From Sphingomonas sp. S1-29 (GTDB taxonomy: Bacteria; Pseudomonadota; Alphaproteobacteria; Sphingomonadales; Sphingomonadaceae): a DNA stretch of 64,000 nt. The notes under the pieces were generated by a model. The model was given only the letters and a program-made list of their open reading frames with translations. It was not told the DNA's origin and did not search any database. The DNA is taken from positions 238,501-302,500 of the forward strand of contig NZ_CP110678.1 of NCBI RefSeq assembly GCF_026167545.1, read 5' to 3'. The stretch's first letter is position 1; the number at the start of each line of letters is the position of its first letter. Of this stretch, positions 26,414 to 34,493 are shown piece by piece. Position numbers and translations under genes: made by a program.

Positions 26414-28705
26414 TCACCCCACCGTAACGAAGCTGTCCATCACCCGCTTGCGCCCCGCGGTCTCGAAATCGATCTCGAGCTTGTTGCCCTCGATCTCGGC
26501 GATGCTGCCATAGCCGAATTTCTGGTGGAACACGCGCAGACCCACCGAGACGTCGCTGCGCCCCTTGTTGCCAAGGCTCACCGCCGACGCTCGCGCCTCG
26601 ATGATCCGCGTCGGCTCGCGGACGAACGTCCCGGTCGACGCAGCGCGCTGCCAGCCCGGCCCGCGCCCCGATCCGCGCGCGACGTCCGAAAACGGATCGG
26701 CATTCTCGCTCCAATTGGCGCGCCACAGGCTTTCGCCCCCCGACATCGTCGTTTCGGCCTCGATATGCTCGGGTGGCAGTTCCTCAACGAAGCGCGAGGG
26801 CAGGCTCGACGTCCATTGGCCATAGATCCGGCGGTTGGCGGCGTGAAGGATCGTCGCCTTCCGCCGCGCGCGGGTGATCGCGACATAGGCAAGACGGCGC
26901 TCTTCCTCGAGGCTCGCCAGCCCGCCTTCGTCGAGCGCGCGCTGCGAGGGGAAGATGCCTTCTTCCCAGCCGACCAAAAACACCGTGTCGTATTCGAGGC
27001 CCTTGGCGGCGTGGATCGTCATGATCGTCACCTGCGCGTCCTGCTGGCGATTCTCATTGTCCATCACCAGGCTGACATGCTCGAGGAACGCGCCGAGGCT
27101 TTCATATTCCTCCATCGCGCGCACGAGTTCGGTGAGGTTCTCGAGCCGACCCGCTGCCTCGGCCGACTTTTCGGCCTGGAGCATCGCGGTATAGCCGCTT
27201 TCGTCGAGCAATTGCCGCGCCAGCTCGGCATGCGGCAACTCGCCCGCCATCGCGCGCCAGCGTGCCATGTCGCCCACGAGATTGCCGAGCGAGCGCCGCG
27301 CCTGCGGGGTCAGTTCGTCGGTGTCGAGGATCCGCGCGGCGGCGGTGGTGAGCGGAATGCCCTCGGCCCGCGCGAGCTGGTGGACCTTCTGTACCGCCTT
27401 GTCGCCCAGGCCCCGTTTGGGGACGTTGACGATTCGTTCGAACGCCAGATCGTCGGCGGGTTGCGAGACGACGCGCAGATATGCCAGCGCATCGCGAATT
27501 TCGGCGCGTTCATAAAAGCGGAAGCCGCCGACGATGCGATAGGGCATGCCGATCGCGATGAAGCGATCCTCGAATTCGCGCGTCTGGTGCTGCGCGCGGA
27601 CCAGGATCGCGACGTCGTTGAGGCTGAGCCCGCCCTCTCCGTTTCTTGGGCGCATCTCGCCCTCGATCTGCTCGCCGACACGGCGCGCTTCCTCGGGGCC
27701 GTCCCAGACTCCGACCACGCGGACCTTCTCGCCCTCGTCCGCCTCGGTCCACAACGTCTTGCCGAGGCGACCGCCATTATGTGCGATCACCCCCGATGCG
27801 GCGGCGAGGATATGCCCGGTCGAACGGTAATTCTGCTCGAGCTTGATCACCGCCGCGCCGGGAAAGTCGCGCTCGAACTTCAGGATGTTCTCTACCTGCG
27901 CGCCGCGCCACGAATAGATCGACTGGTCGTCATCGCCGACGCAGCACAGATTTTTGCGCGCCTGTGCCAGCAGCCGCAGCCACAGATATTGGACGCTGTT
28001 GGTGTCCTGATACTCGTCGACCAGCATGTAGCGGAAGCGCTGCTGATATTGCTCGAGCACCTCGCGATGCGTCTTGAGCAGCACCAGCGCGTGGAGCAGC
28101 AGGTCGCCGAAATCGCAGGCGTTGAGCGCGAGCAGCCGCGCCTGGTAGGCGGCGTACAGCTCCTGGCCGCGGCCATTGGCGAATAATTCGGCCTCGCCCG
28201 CGTCGAGGTCCTTGGGGGTCATCCCCTTGTTCTTCCACCCGTCGATCAGCCCGCCCAATTGGCGCGCGGGCCAGCGTTTCTCATCGAGGTCGGCGGCGGC
28301 GATCAGCTGCTTCATCAGCCGCAACTGATCGTCGGTATCGAGGATGGTGAAATTGCTTTGCAGCCCGATCAGCTCGGCATGGCGGCGCACCATCTTGGCA
28401 CCGATCGAATGGAAGGTGCCCAGCCACGGCATCCCCTCGACCGCGTCGCCCACCAGCCGCCCGACGCGCTCGCGCATTTCGCGCGCGGCCTTGTTGGTGA
28501 AGGTGACCGCCAGGATCTCCGACGGCCATGCCTTGCGGGTGTAGAGCAGGTGCGCCAGCCGCGCGGTGAGCGCCGCGGTCTTGCCGGTGCCAGCGCCCGC
28601 GAGCACCAGCACCGGGCCGTCGGTGGTGAGCACTGCCTGGCGCTGCGGCGTGTTCAGGCCGCGCAGATAGGGCGGATCGTCGGGGCTTGGTTGGGGGTGC
28701 GACAT
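26414..28705 (-). CDS. uvrD: UvrD/PcrA-type ATP-dependent DNA helicase
   Basis: A 763-residue SF1A helicase. Walker A is GAGTGKT (residues 37-43) preceded by the Q-motif LNTPQRQAV; other motifs seen are VTFTNKAAREM, MLVDEYQDTN (Walker B), CCVGDDDQSIYSWRGA, KLEQNYRST, TIMTIHAAKGLEYD and EEERRLAYVAITRARR. It unwinds DNA 3' to 5' in nucleotide excision and mismatch repair. The C-terminal Tudor-like segment GLRVFHQKFGYGSIAEIEGN contacts RNA polymerase in relatives. ATG at 28705 is used; the upstream extension has no similarity. Confidence 0.95.
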   Translation of the reverse strand: MSHPQPSPDDPPYLRGLNTPQRQAVLTTDGPVLVLAGAGTGKTAALTARLAHLLYTRKAWPSEILAVTFTNKAAREMRERVGRLVGDAVEGMPWLGTFHSIGAKMVRRHAELIGLQSNFTILDTDDQLRLMKQLIAAADLDEKRWPARQLGGLIDGWKNKGMTPKDLDAGEAELFANGRGQELYAAYQARLLALNACDFGDLLLHALVLLKTHREVLEQYQQRFRYMLVDEYQDTNSVQYLWLRLLAQARKNLCCVGDDDQSIYSWRGAQVENILKFERDFPGAAVIKLEQNYRSTGHILAAASGVIAHNGGRLGKTLWTEADEGEKVRVVGVWDGPEEARRVGEQIEGEMRPRNGEGGLSLNDVAILVRAQHQTREFEDRFIAIGMPYRIVGGFRFYERAEIRDALAYLRVVSQPADDLAFERIVNVPKRGLGDKAVQKVHQLARAEGIPLTTAAARILDTDELTPQARRSLGNLVGDMARWRAMAGELPHAELARQLLDESGYTAMLQAEKSAEAAGRLENLTELVRAMEEYESLGAFLEHVSLVMDNENRQQDAQVTIMTIHAAKGLEYDTVFLVGWEEGIFPSQRALDEGGLASLEEERRLAYVAITRARRKATILHAANRRIYGQWTSSLPSRFVEELPPEHIEAETTMSGGESLWRANWSENADPFSDVARGSGRGPGWQRAASTGTFVREPTRIIEARASAVSLGNKGRSDVSVGLRVFHQKFGYGSIAEIEGNKLEIDFETAGRKRVMDSFVTVG

Positions 28706-28809
28706 CGGTGAACAGGTAGGGAACGGCGCATCGCGGGGCAAGCGTTTCGGGATTGGCGCGGGGGCAGGGCGATGATACGCCCGCTGCACAGCGTTCTTGG
28801 GAGAGGGTG

Positions 28810-29208
28810 ATGCTGACCGGAAGATGCCATTGCGGCGCGATTTCCTATGCGATGCCGGCGCAGGTGCTGCACCACGCGCTTTGCCATTGCGCCGATTGTC
28901 GGCGATCGGCTGGCGCGCCGATGGTGGGGTGGGCGATGCTGCCTGCCGACCAGCTGCAGGTGAGCGGCGAGCCCAAGACCTATGCCTCGTCGGCCGATGG
29001 TCGCCGCGAATTTTGCGGCACCTGTGGGACCGGGCTGTTCTATCGCAACGACGCGATGCTGCCCGGGCTGGTCGACGTTCAGACCGGAACGCTCGACGAT
29101 CCCGACGCGATCCCCGCCCAGTCGCACATCCAGGTCGCCGAACGGATCGGCTGGATGCAGGGCGTCGAGGCCTTGCCCGCGTTCGAGCGCTTTCCGCCCT
29201 TCGAATGA
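28810..29208 (+). CDS. GFA-family (CENP-V/GFA fold) zinc protein
   Basis: A 132-residue protein with the zinc-site Cys pattern of the GFA family: GRCHCGAISY at the start, HCADCRRSAG, and EFCGTCGTGLFYR. The family is named for glutathione-dependent formaldehyde-activating enzyme, but most members have no proven activity. The ATG at 28810 follows a GGGAGAGGG ribosome site. It is divergent from uvrD. The glutathione-formaldehyde operon lies 25 kb away at the left end, so a link with formaldehyde is possible but not shown. Confidence 0.88.
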   Translation: MLTGRCHCGAISYAMPAQVLHHALCHCADCRRSAGAPMVGWAMLPADQLQVSGEPKTYASSADGRREFCGTCGTGLFYRNDAMLPGLVDVQTGTLDDPDAIPAQSHIQVAERIGWMQGVEALPAFERFPPFE

Positions 29209-29261
29209 AGCCAAGCCTGGCGCCACCCCAAGCTCACCCCGGGAATGAAGGAAAATCCCCT

Positions 29262-30005
29262 ATGACATTGTACCGGTTGGTGCTGTTGTTCCTGTCGATC
29301 GTGCTGCTGCCGACCGATGCTTTCGCCGCGCCCGCGCGCGTGCTCGTGTTTTCGCATACCACCGGATACCGCCACGCCTCGATCGAGGCGGGGGTCGCGG
29401 CGCTGAAGCGGATGGGGACGCAGCGCGATTTCACCGTCATCGCGAGCGAAGACCCGGCGATCTTCAGCCCGCAAAAGCTGAAGGACATCGATGCGATCGT
29501 CTTCCTGAGCAGCACCACCAACCCCGCCGATCCGGCGTCCGAATGGCTGGTGGGGGATCGGCGGGCGGCGCTGCAGGCGTTCGTGCGCGGCGGCGGCGGG
29601 ATCGTCGCGGTGCATGGTGCCGCCGATTCGCATTTGGCCTGGCCGTGGTACGGGCAGATGATCGGCGGCTGGTTCGAAAGCCATCCGCGCGGCACGCCGA
29701 CCGGCGACGTGACGATCGTCGATTCGAAGCACCCCGCCGCCGGAGGCATGACCGGCAAGCAGCGCCGCGCCGACGAATGGTATTATTTCAAGGATTTCGA
29801 CCCCACCGTCGATCTGCTGGCAACCGTCGATCCGGCTTCGATCGGCGAGAAGGACGCGAACCCCAATCCCGCGGCATGGGCGCATGAATTCGAAGGCGGC
29901 CGCGTGTTCTACACCGCGATGGGCCATGCCGATGCCAGCTTTAGCGAGCCCTGGTATCTGCAGCATCTGGGGGCAGGGCTCGATTGGGCGCTGCGCCGGC
30001 GATAG
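29262..30005 (+). CDS. Exported ThuA-domain protein
   Basis: A 247-residue protein with a signal peptide of about 23 residues (LVLLFLSIVLLPTDAFA) and a ThuA/class I glutamine amidotransferase-like fold: RVLVFSHTTGYRHASIEAG, IVFLSSTTNPADP, GGGGIVAVHGAADS, and GGRVFYTAMGHADASF near the end. ThuA-like proteins occur in sugar (trehalose and related) utilisation clusters and in trehalose-like hydrolases, but the reaction is undefined. AAGGA at 29248-29252 fits the ATG at 29262. It follows the GFA gene by 53 bases and may be co-transcribed. Confidence 0.85.
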   Translation: MTLYRLVLLFLSIVLLPTDAFAAPARVLVFSHTTGYRHASIEAGVAALKRMGTQRDFTVIASEDPAIFSPQKLKDIDAIVFLSSTTNPADPASEWLVGDRRAALQAFVRGGGGIVAVHGAADSHLAWPWYGQMIGGWFESHPRGTPTGDVTIVDSKHPAAGGMTGKQRRADEWYYFKDFDPTVDLLATVDPASIGEKDANPNPAAWAHEFEGGRVFYTAMGHADASFSEPWYLQHLGAGLDWALRRR

Positions 30006-30080
30006 CCGCGGCGGGCGGGGCGCACGCCCCGCTCGCGTCGCTGTCATCAACCCGTCACATTGCCTACCCAAAGGCGCGCA

Positions 30081-31736
30081 ATGGCTACCATCGCGCTAGA
30101 TCCCCATGAGCCCCTCGATCGCGCGCCCGCGGGGCCGTCGCTCGATGCCAAGCCGCACCCCTTTGCGCGGCTGATCTTCTTCGGGCTGCTGCTGGGCGGC
30201 TTCGTCTATGCCTGCGCCAGCGTGCTGATCGACACGCAAGGGGTGGGCGAGGAACTGGCGCTCGGCGCGTTCGCGTTCCTCGCGCTCGCGCTGGTGATCG
30301 CGCTTGGGTTCGAATTCGTGAACGGCTTCCACGACACCGCCAACGCGGTGGCGACGGTAATCTACACCAACGCAATGCCCGCCAACCTGGCGGTGATCTG
30401 GTCGGGCTTCTTCAACTTCCTCGGCGTGATGCTGTCCTCGGGCGCGGTCGCCTATGCGATCATCACGCTGCTGCCGGTCGATCTGCTGCTCAATGTCGGG
30501 TCGAGCGCTGGGTTCGCGATGATCTTCGCACTGCTGCTCGCCGCGGTGCTGTGGAACCTTGCCACCTGGTATGTCGGGCTGCCCAATTCGTCGAGCCACA
30601 CGCTGATCGGATCGGTGCTCGGGGTAGGCTTTGCCAACCAGCTGATGACTGCGGGGTCGACCGGCGGCACCTCGGGGGTCGATTGGAGCCAGGCGCAGAA
30701 GGTGCTCACCGGGCTCGCGATCGCGCCGCTGATCGGCTTCTTCGCCGCGCTGCTGCTGCTGCTGGTGATGCGCGCGGTGCTCAAGAACCCCAAGCTCTAC
30801 AGCGCCCCCGAGCGCGACGCGCCACCGCCGCGCGGCATCCGCGCGCTGCTGATCTTCACCTGCACCGCGGTGTCGTTCAGCCACGGCAGCAACGACGGGC
30901 AGAAGGGGATGGGGCTGATCATGCTGATCCTGATCGGCTGCGCCCCCACCGCCTATGCGCTCAACCGCACGATGCCCGAAAGCGCGACGCCGGCGTTCGT
31001 CGCCACCGCCGATCGCGCCGCCGCGGTGTTCGAAAGCAAGGGCGGGCTCGCGACGCCGCTGCCGATCGCCAACGCCCGCGCGATCCTTACGCAGGCGCTG
31101 CAGACGCGCGATGTCGAGCGACCCGAAACCTATGCCGCGCTCGGCGTGATCTCGCGCGACGTCAGCGAGCAGGTCGCGGGCTATGGCGCCCTCGCGCGGG
31201 TGCCGGCGCAGGCGACCCCCAATTTGCGCGGCGACATGTATCTCGCGCTCGACACCTCGAAGCTTGCGCTCAAGGCCGAGTCGGCGCAGCGCCGCTTCTC
31301 GGCGCCCGAGATCGCAGCGATCGACGCCTATCAGGACCAGCTCGAAGCTGGCACGCGCTTCATTCCCTTGTGGGTGAAGATCACCGTCGCGCTGGCGCTG
31401 GGGCTGGGGACGATGGTCGGGTGGAAGCGGATCGTCATCACCGTGGGGGAGAAGATCGGCAAGGCGCATCTGACCTATGGGATGGGCGCATCGGCCGAGC
31501 TGGTCGCGGCGTGCACGATCCTCGCCGCCGATCGCTTCGGCCTGCCGGTATCGACGACGCATATCCTGTCGTCTGGGGTCGCGGGCGCGGCGGTCGCCAA
31601 CGGGCAGGGGCTGCAGGCGCGGACGATCCGCAACATGGCGCTGGCTTGGGTGCTGACCCTGCCGGTGGCGATGCTGCTGTCGGGTGGCCTCTACTGGCTG
31701 CTGCTCACGCTGGTGCGCGCGACCGGCAACGGCTGA
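30081..31736 (+). CDS. pit: Inorganic phosphate transporter, Pit family
   Basis: A 551-residue PHO4/PiT transporter with about ten membrane helices. The two inverted family signatures are GFHDTANAVATVIYTNAMPA in the first half and SFSHGSNDGQKGMGLI in the second. A long soluble insert (about residues 305-430, RTMPESATPAFVATADRAAA to DAYQDQLEAGTRF) separates the latter from the final helices ending in VSTTHILSSGVAGA. It is a low-affinity metal-phosphate symporter in the inner membrane. The ATG at 30081 has an AAGG site; a TTG 21 bases earlier is less likely. Confidence 0.92.
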   Translation: MATIALDPHEPLDRAPAGPSLDAKPHPFARLIFFGLLLGGFVYACASVLIDTQGVGEELALGAFAFLALALVIALGFEFVNGFHDTANAVATVIYTNAMPANLAVIWSGFFNFLGVMLSSGAVAYAIITLLPVDLLLNVGSSAGFAMIFALLLAAVLWNLATWYVGLPNSSSHTLIGSVLGVGFANQLMTAGSTGGTSGVDWSQAQKVLTGLAIAPLIGFFAALLLLLVMRAVLKNPKLYSAPERDAPPPRGIRALLIFTCTAVSFSHGSNDGQKGMGLIMLILIGCAPTAYALNRTMPESATPAFVATADRAAAVFESKGGLATPLPIANARAILTQALQTRDVERPETYAALGVISRDVSEQVAGYGALARVPAQATPNLRGDMYLALDTSKLALKAESAQRRFSAPEIAAIDAYQDQLEAGTRFIPLWVKITVALALGLGTMVGWKRIVITVGEKIGKAHLTYGMGASAELVAACTILAADRFGLPVSTTHILSSGVAGAAVANGQGLQARTIRNMALAWVLTLPVAMLLSGGLYWLLLTLVRATGNG

Positions 31737-31742
31737 GCCGGG

Positions 31743-31910
31743 CTAGACCGGCTGGCGGAGATATTCGCCGGCGCTGCGGGTGATCGCGTCCCAGCGCTCG
31801 CCGATCGTCCGTCCCGGCGCGCCGCTCGGCTGGATGAACGCGAGCAGCACGCCCGCCCCCGCCACCATCAGCAGCGCGCTGCCGATCCGATATTTGCGAT
31901 GCCTGACCAT
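31743..31910 (-). CDS. 55-residue single-helix membrane protein
   Basis: A short frame from ATG at 31908-31910 to TAG at 31743-31745. The product opens with a basic segment (MVRHRKYRIG), then a hydrophobic helix (SALLMVAGAGVLLAFIQ), and a soluble tail GRTIGERWDAITRSAGEYLR. A GGGGAT stretch precedes the start. The membrane-anchor-plus-tail layout and codon use fit a real gene; no family recognised. It is convergent with pit, only six bases after the pit stop. Confidence 0.5.
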   Translation of the reverse strand: MVRHRKYRIGSALLMVAGAGVLLAFIQPSGAPGRTIGERWDAITRSAGEYLRQPV

Positions 31911-31990
31911 CGTCGATCCCCGTCACGCGTTACATTGCGGACAGCAATACGCTTCAATGGGTTAGCGCGCGATGAACGACGCGCTCGGCG

Positions 31991-32530
31991 TCAGCCCACC
32001 GGACGGAGCAGCGTCAGCTTCGCCTTGCCGTGCTTGCGGTCGGCATCGATCTCGAAGCCGGCGATCTCGACCTTTTCGGTATGCCCGGTCTCGATGCTGA
32101 TCCAGGTCGCGGGGCCGGTCCAGCCGAGCCGCTGCAGCCGGTCGAGCGCCACCACGCCCGCGCCGGTGCCGTAGGGCGGGTCCATCAGGATCACGTCGAG
32201 CGGCTTCACCGCCGGCCCGAGCGTCAGCACCGATTGCGCGCGGATATCGGGCTTGACCCCCAATTTGGTCGCGTTGGCGCGCAGCGCATCGAGTGCCGCC
32301 TTGTCCTGCTCGACGAACAGGCACGATGCCGCGCCGCGCGACAGCGCCTCGAACCCCAGCGCGCCCGATCCCGCGAACAGGTCGGCGACGGCGAGCTCCT
32401 CGAAGCTGCCGAGGCGGCTGGCGAGCATCGAGAACAACGCCTCACGCACCCGATCGGCGGTGGGACGGGTGTCTTCGCCCTTGGGCGCGACGAGCGGACG
32501 GCCGCGATACAGCCCTGAAATGATACGCAT
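31991..32530 (-). CDS. rsmD: 16S rRNA (guanine966-N2)-methyltransferase
   Basis: A 179-residue Rossmann methyltransferase using S-adenosylmethionine to methylate G966 of 16S rRNA. The family start MRIISGLYRGRPLVAPKG and TRPTADRVREALFSML are present, the SAM site is VADLFAGSGALGFEALSRGA, and the catalytic motif IV is LMDPPYGTG. It follows the rluB gene by five bases on the same strand, the usual rluB-rsmD pairing of rRNA-modification genes in sphingomonads. Confidence 0.95.
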   Translation of the reverse strand: MRIISGLYRGRPLVAPKGEDTRPTADRVREALFSMLASRLGSFEELAVADLFAGSGALGFEALSRGAASCLFVEQDKAALDALRANATKLGVKPDIRAQSVLTLGPAVKPLDVILMDPPYGTGAGVVALDRLQRLGWTGPATWISIETGHTEKVEIAGFEIDADRKHGKAKLTLLRPVG

Positions 32531-32535
32531 GTGAT

Positions 32536-33819
32536 TCAGCCCTTACGCGAACGATTGCCGCCACCGGGGCGCTTGGGTGCCGGACCGCGCGGGCCGGTCG
32601 GCGTCCGCGGCCCTTCCGAGCTCCGCGGACCGGCAGCGCGCGGGCCAGCCGAGGCACGCGGACCAGCCGAGGCGCGCGGCGCGGGCGGAGGGCGCGACGG
32701 GCGCGCGGTGCCGGTATTCCGCTTGGGCTTGGGGGCGAGCATGCGCCGATCGGTTTCCATTTGTTCGGTACGCTCGGCCTTGGCGCGCGCACGCGCGTTG
32801 CGCGCACGATCGGCGGGGGTGAGCGGGGCATTGGTACGCTCGATCCGCTCGTCGCGGCGATCGCTCGCACCCGGGCGCTCGGGCCGCGAGGGGCGGGGGG
32901 CTTCGACCGCATAGGTCGGCGTCCGTGCCGGGCGCGGCGTGGCGGGTGCGGCGACCTTGCGGCGGCCTTCGGGTTCGCGGCGCGCAGGAGCCGGTGCGAG
33001 CTCGATCGGCCGCGCCTTTTGCGCGCGCGGCTTGATGTCGAGCGGCTGGTCGCTGCGCGCGGCGGCGGGCAGCTTCAGCTCGCGGCGGAACGCCACCAGA
33101 TCGTGCTGGCGGATCTCGTCGACCATTCCCGCGGGCATGTTGGCGAGCGGGATCGGGCCATAGCTGGTGCGGATCAGCCGCGAAACCTGCAGCCCCAGAT
33201 ATTCGAGCACGCGCCGGACTTCGCGGTTCTTGCCCTCGGTCAGCGTCATCTCGATCCAGGTATTCGCCCCGGTGCGCCGCTCAAGATTGGCGTCGATCGA
33301 ACCGTATCGCACGCCCTCGATCTCGACGCCCTCGATCAGGTCCTCGAGCTGCGCCTGGCTGACGCTGCCATAGGCGCGCGCACGATAGGTGCGCTTCACC
33401 CCGGTCGCGGGCAATTCGAGCTGGCGCTTCAATTCGCCATCGGTGGTGAGCAGCAACAGCCCTTCGGTATTCAGATCGAGCCGGCCGACCGGGATCACCC
33501 GCGGCAGATCGCGCGGCAATTTGTCGTAGATCGTCGGGCGGCCCTTGGGATCGCGCTCGGCGGTGAGCAGCCCCGGTGGCTTGTGATAGCGGAACAGCCG
33601 CGCCGGCTCGGCGGCGGCGACGGGATTGCCGTCGACCGTCACCCCGCGCAGCGACGCGATGATCGTCGCCGCGGTTTCGAGCGGCACGCCGTCGATCGCG
33701 ATCCGCCGCTCCTCGATCATGCGTTCGATTTCGCGGCGCGACGCGATTCCTGCACGCGCCAGCAGCTTGGCGATACGTTGGCCCTCTTTGGGGCCGTCTT
33801 TGGGATTGGATTGTGACAC
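32536..33819 (-). CDS. rluB: 23S rRNA pseudouridine synthase, RluB-like, with long basic tail
   Basis: A 427-residue RsuA-family enzyme. An S4 RNA-binding domain opens the protein (GQRIAKLLARAGIASRREIE); the catalytic Asp is in VGRLDLNTEGLLLLT at about residue 115, and GKNREVRRVLEYLGLQVSRL closes the catalytic fold at about 215. From about 255 to 427 the chain is low-complexity, rich in Arg, Pro and Ala (APAPARREPEGRRK, PRASAGPRASAGPRAAGPRS). GTG at 33819 is chosen because it places SQSNPKDGPKEG just before the S4 domain; an upstream ATG exists. RluB modifies U2605 of 23S rRNA in E. coli. Confidence 0.9.
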   Translation of the reverse strand: MSQSNPKDGPKEGQRIAKLLARAGIASRREIERMIEERRIAIDGVPLETAATIIASLRGVTVDGNPVAAAEPARLFRYHKPPGLLTAERDPKGRPTIYDKLPRDLPRVIPVGRLDLNTEGLLLLTTDGELKRQLELPATGVKRTYRARAYGSVSQAQLEDLIEGVEIEGVRYGSIDANLERRTGANTWIEMTLTEGKNREVRRVLEYLGLQVSRLIRTSYGPIPLANMPAGMVDEIRQHDLVAFRRELKLPAAARSDQPLDIKPRAQKARPIELAPAPARREPEGRRKVAAPATPRPARTPTYAVEAPRPSRPERPGASDRRDERIERTNAPLTPADRARNARARAKAERTEQMETDRRMLAPKPKRNTGTARPSRPPPAPRASAGPRASAGPRAAGPRSSEGPRTPTGPRGPAPKRPGGGNRSRKG

Positions 33820-33960
33820 GCAGGCGCTGATAGTCCAACCATGCCCGCGCGGCAAAAAGATTGCGACGCCGTTCATTGGGCGGATCGCAAGCGCGGTGTA
33901 AGAGTTGTGCGATCGACTGGCGGGTATTTGCCTGAGTCGCGTGGGGAAACGAGACAAATC

Positions 33961-34392
33961 ATGCTGTTCGGGAGGAAGAAGCGGCGGATCATCCGCATCC
34001 TGATCGTCGAGGACGAGCCGCTGGTTGCGTTCGACACCGAACATTTCCTCACCGCCGAGGGCTTCGAGATCGTCGGCACGCTCGATAGCGTCGCCGATGC
34101 GACCGCGCTGCTCGCCGCCGATCCCGACGTGCACCTGGTGCTGGTCGACCTCAACCTTGCCGATGGCAGCGGGATCGACGTCGCCCGCGCGGCGCAGGCG
34201 GGCGGGGTGCAGGTGCTGTTCGTCACCGGCAGCTGCCCCGGCGAGGCGCAGACGCTGGCGGCGGGATGCCTGGCCAAGCCCTATCCGCAGCGCGACCTGT
34301 TGCTGGCGATCAACGCGATCGAGGCGGTACTCGAGGGCGACGCCCCCAAGCGCTTGCCCGCCGGCTTCAACCTGTTCGCGCGCGCCGCCTGA
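33961..34392 (+). CDS. Single-domain response regulator
   Basis: A 143-residue receiver-domain protein with no output domain. The acidic pocket is in ILIVEDEPLVAFDTEHF, the phosphoacceptor is Asp63 (LVLVDLNLADGSGIDV), the conserved Thr is in LFVTGSCPG and Lys in CLAKPYPQRDL. Similar proteins serve in phosphorelays or as phosphate sinks. The start MLFGRKKRRIIRI at 33961 is the first ATG before the domain. No histidine kinase is adjacent; it lies between rluB and the AmpG-like permease, divergent from rluB. Confidence 0.88.
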   Translation: MLFGRKKRRIIRILIVEDEPLVAFDTEHFLTAEGFEIVGTLDSVADATALLAADPDVHLVLVDLNLADGSGIDVARAAQAGGVQVLFVTGSCPGEAQTLAAGCLAKPYPQRDLLLAINAIEAVLEGDAPKRLPAGFNLFARAA

Positions 34393-34493
34393 GCACGCCG
34401 TAACCGGCGGCTGTGCGCCGCGAACGGTTCGGCGCGTGACGGCTATCCTTCTTCGCAGGTTCGGCTAGATTCGCCCGATCATAGCGGGGACGG

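Noticed and set aside
30005..30040. GC-rich hairpin (CGGGGCGCACGCCCCG) between ThuA and pit
   Set aside because: Possible terminator, but the loop is very short and no T-run follows; too weak to list.
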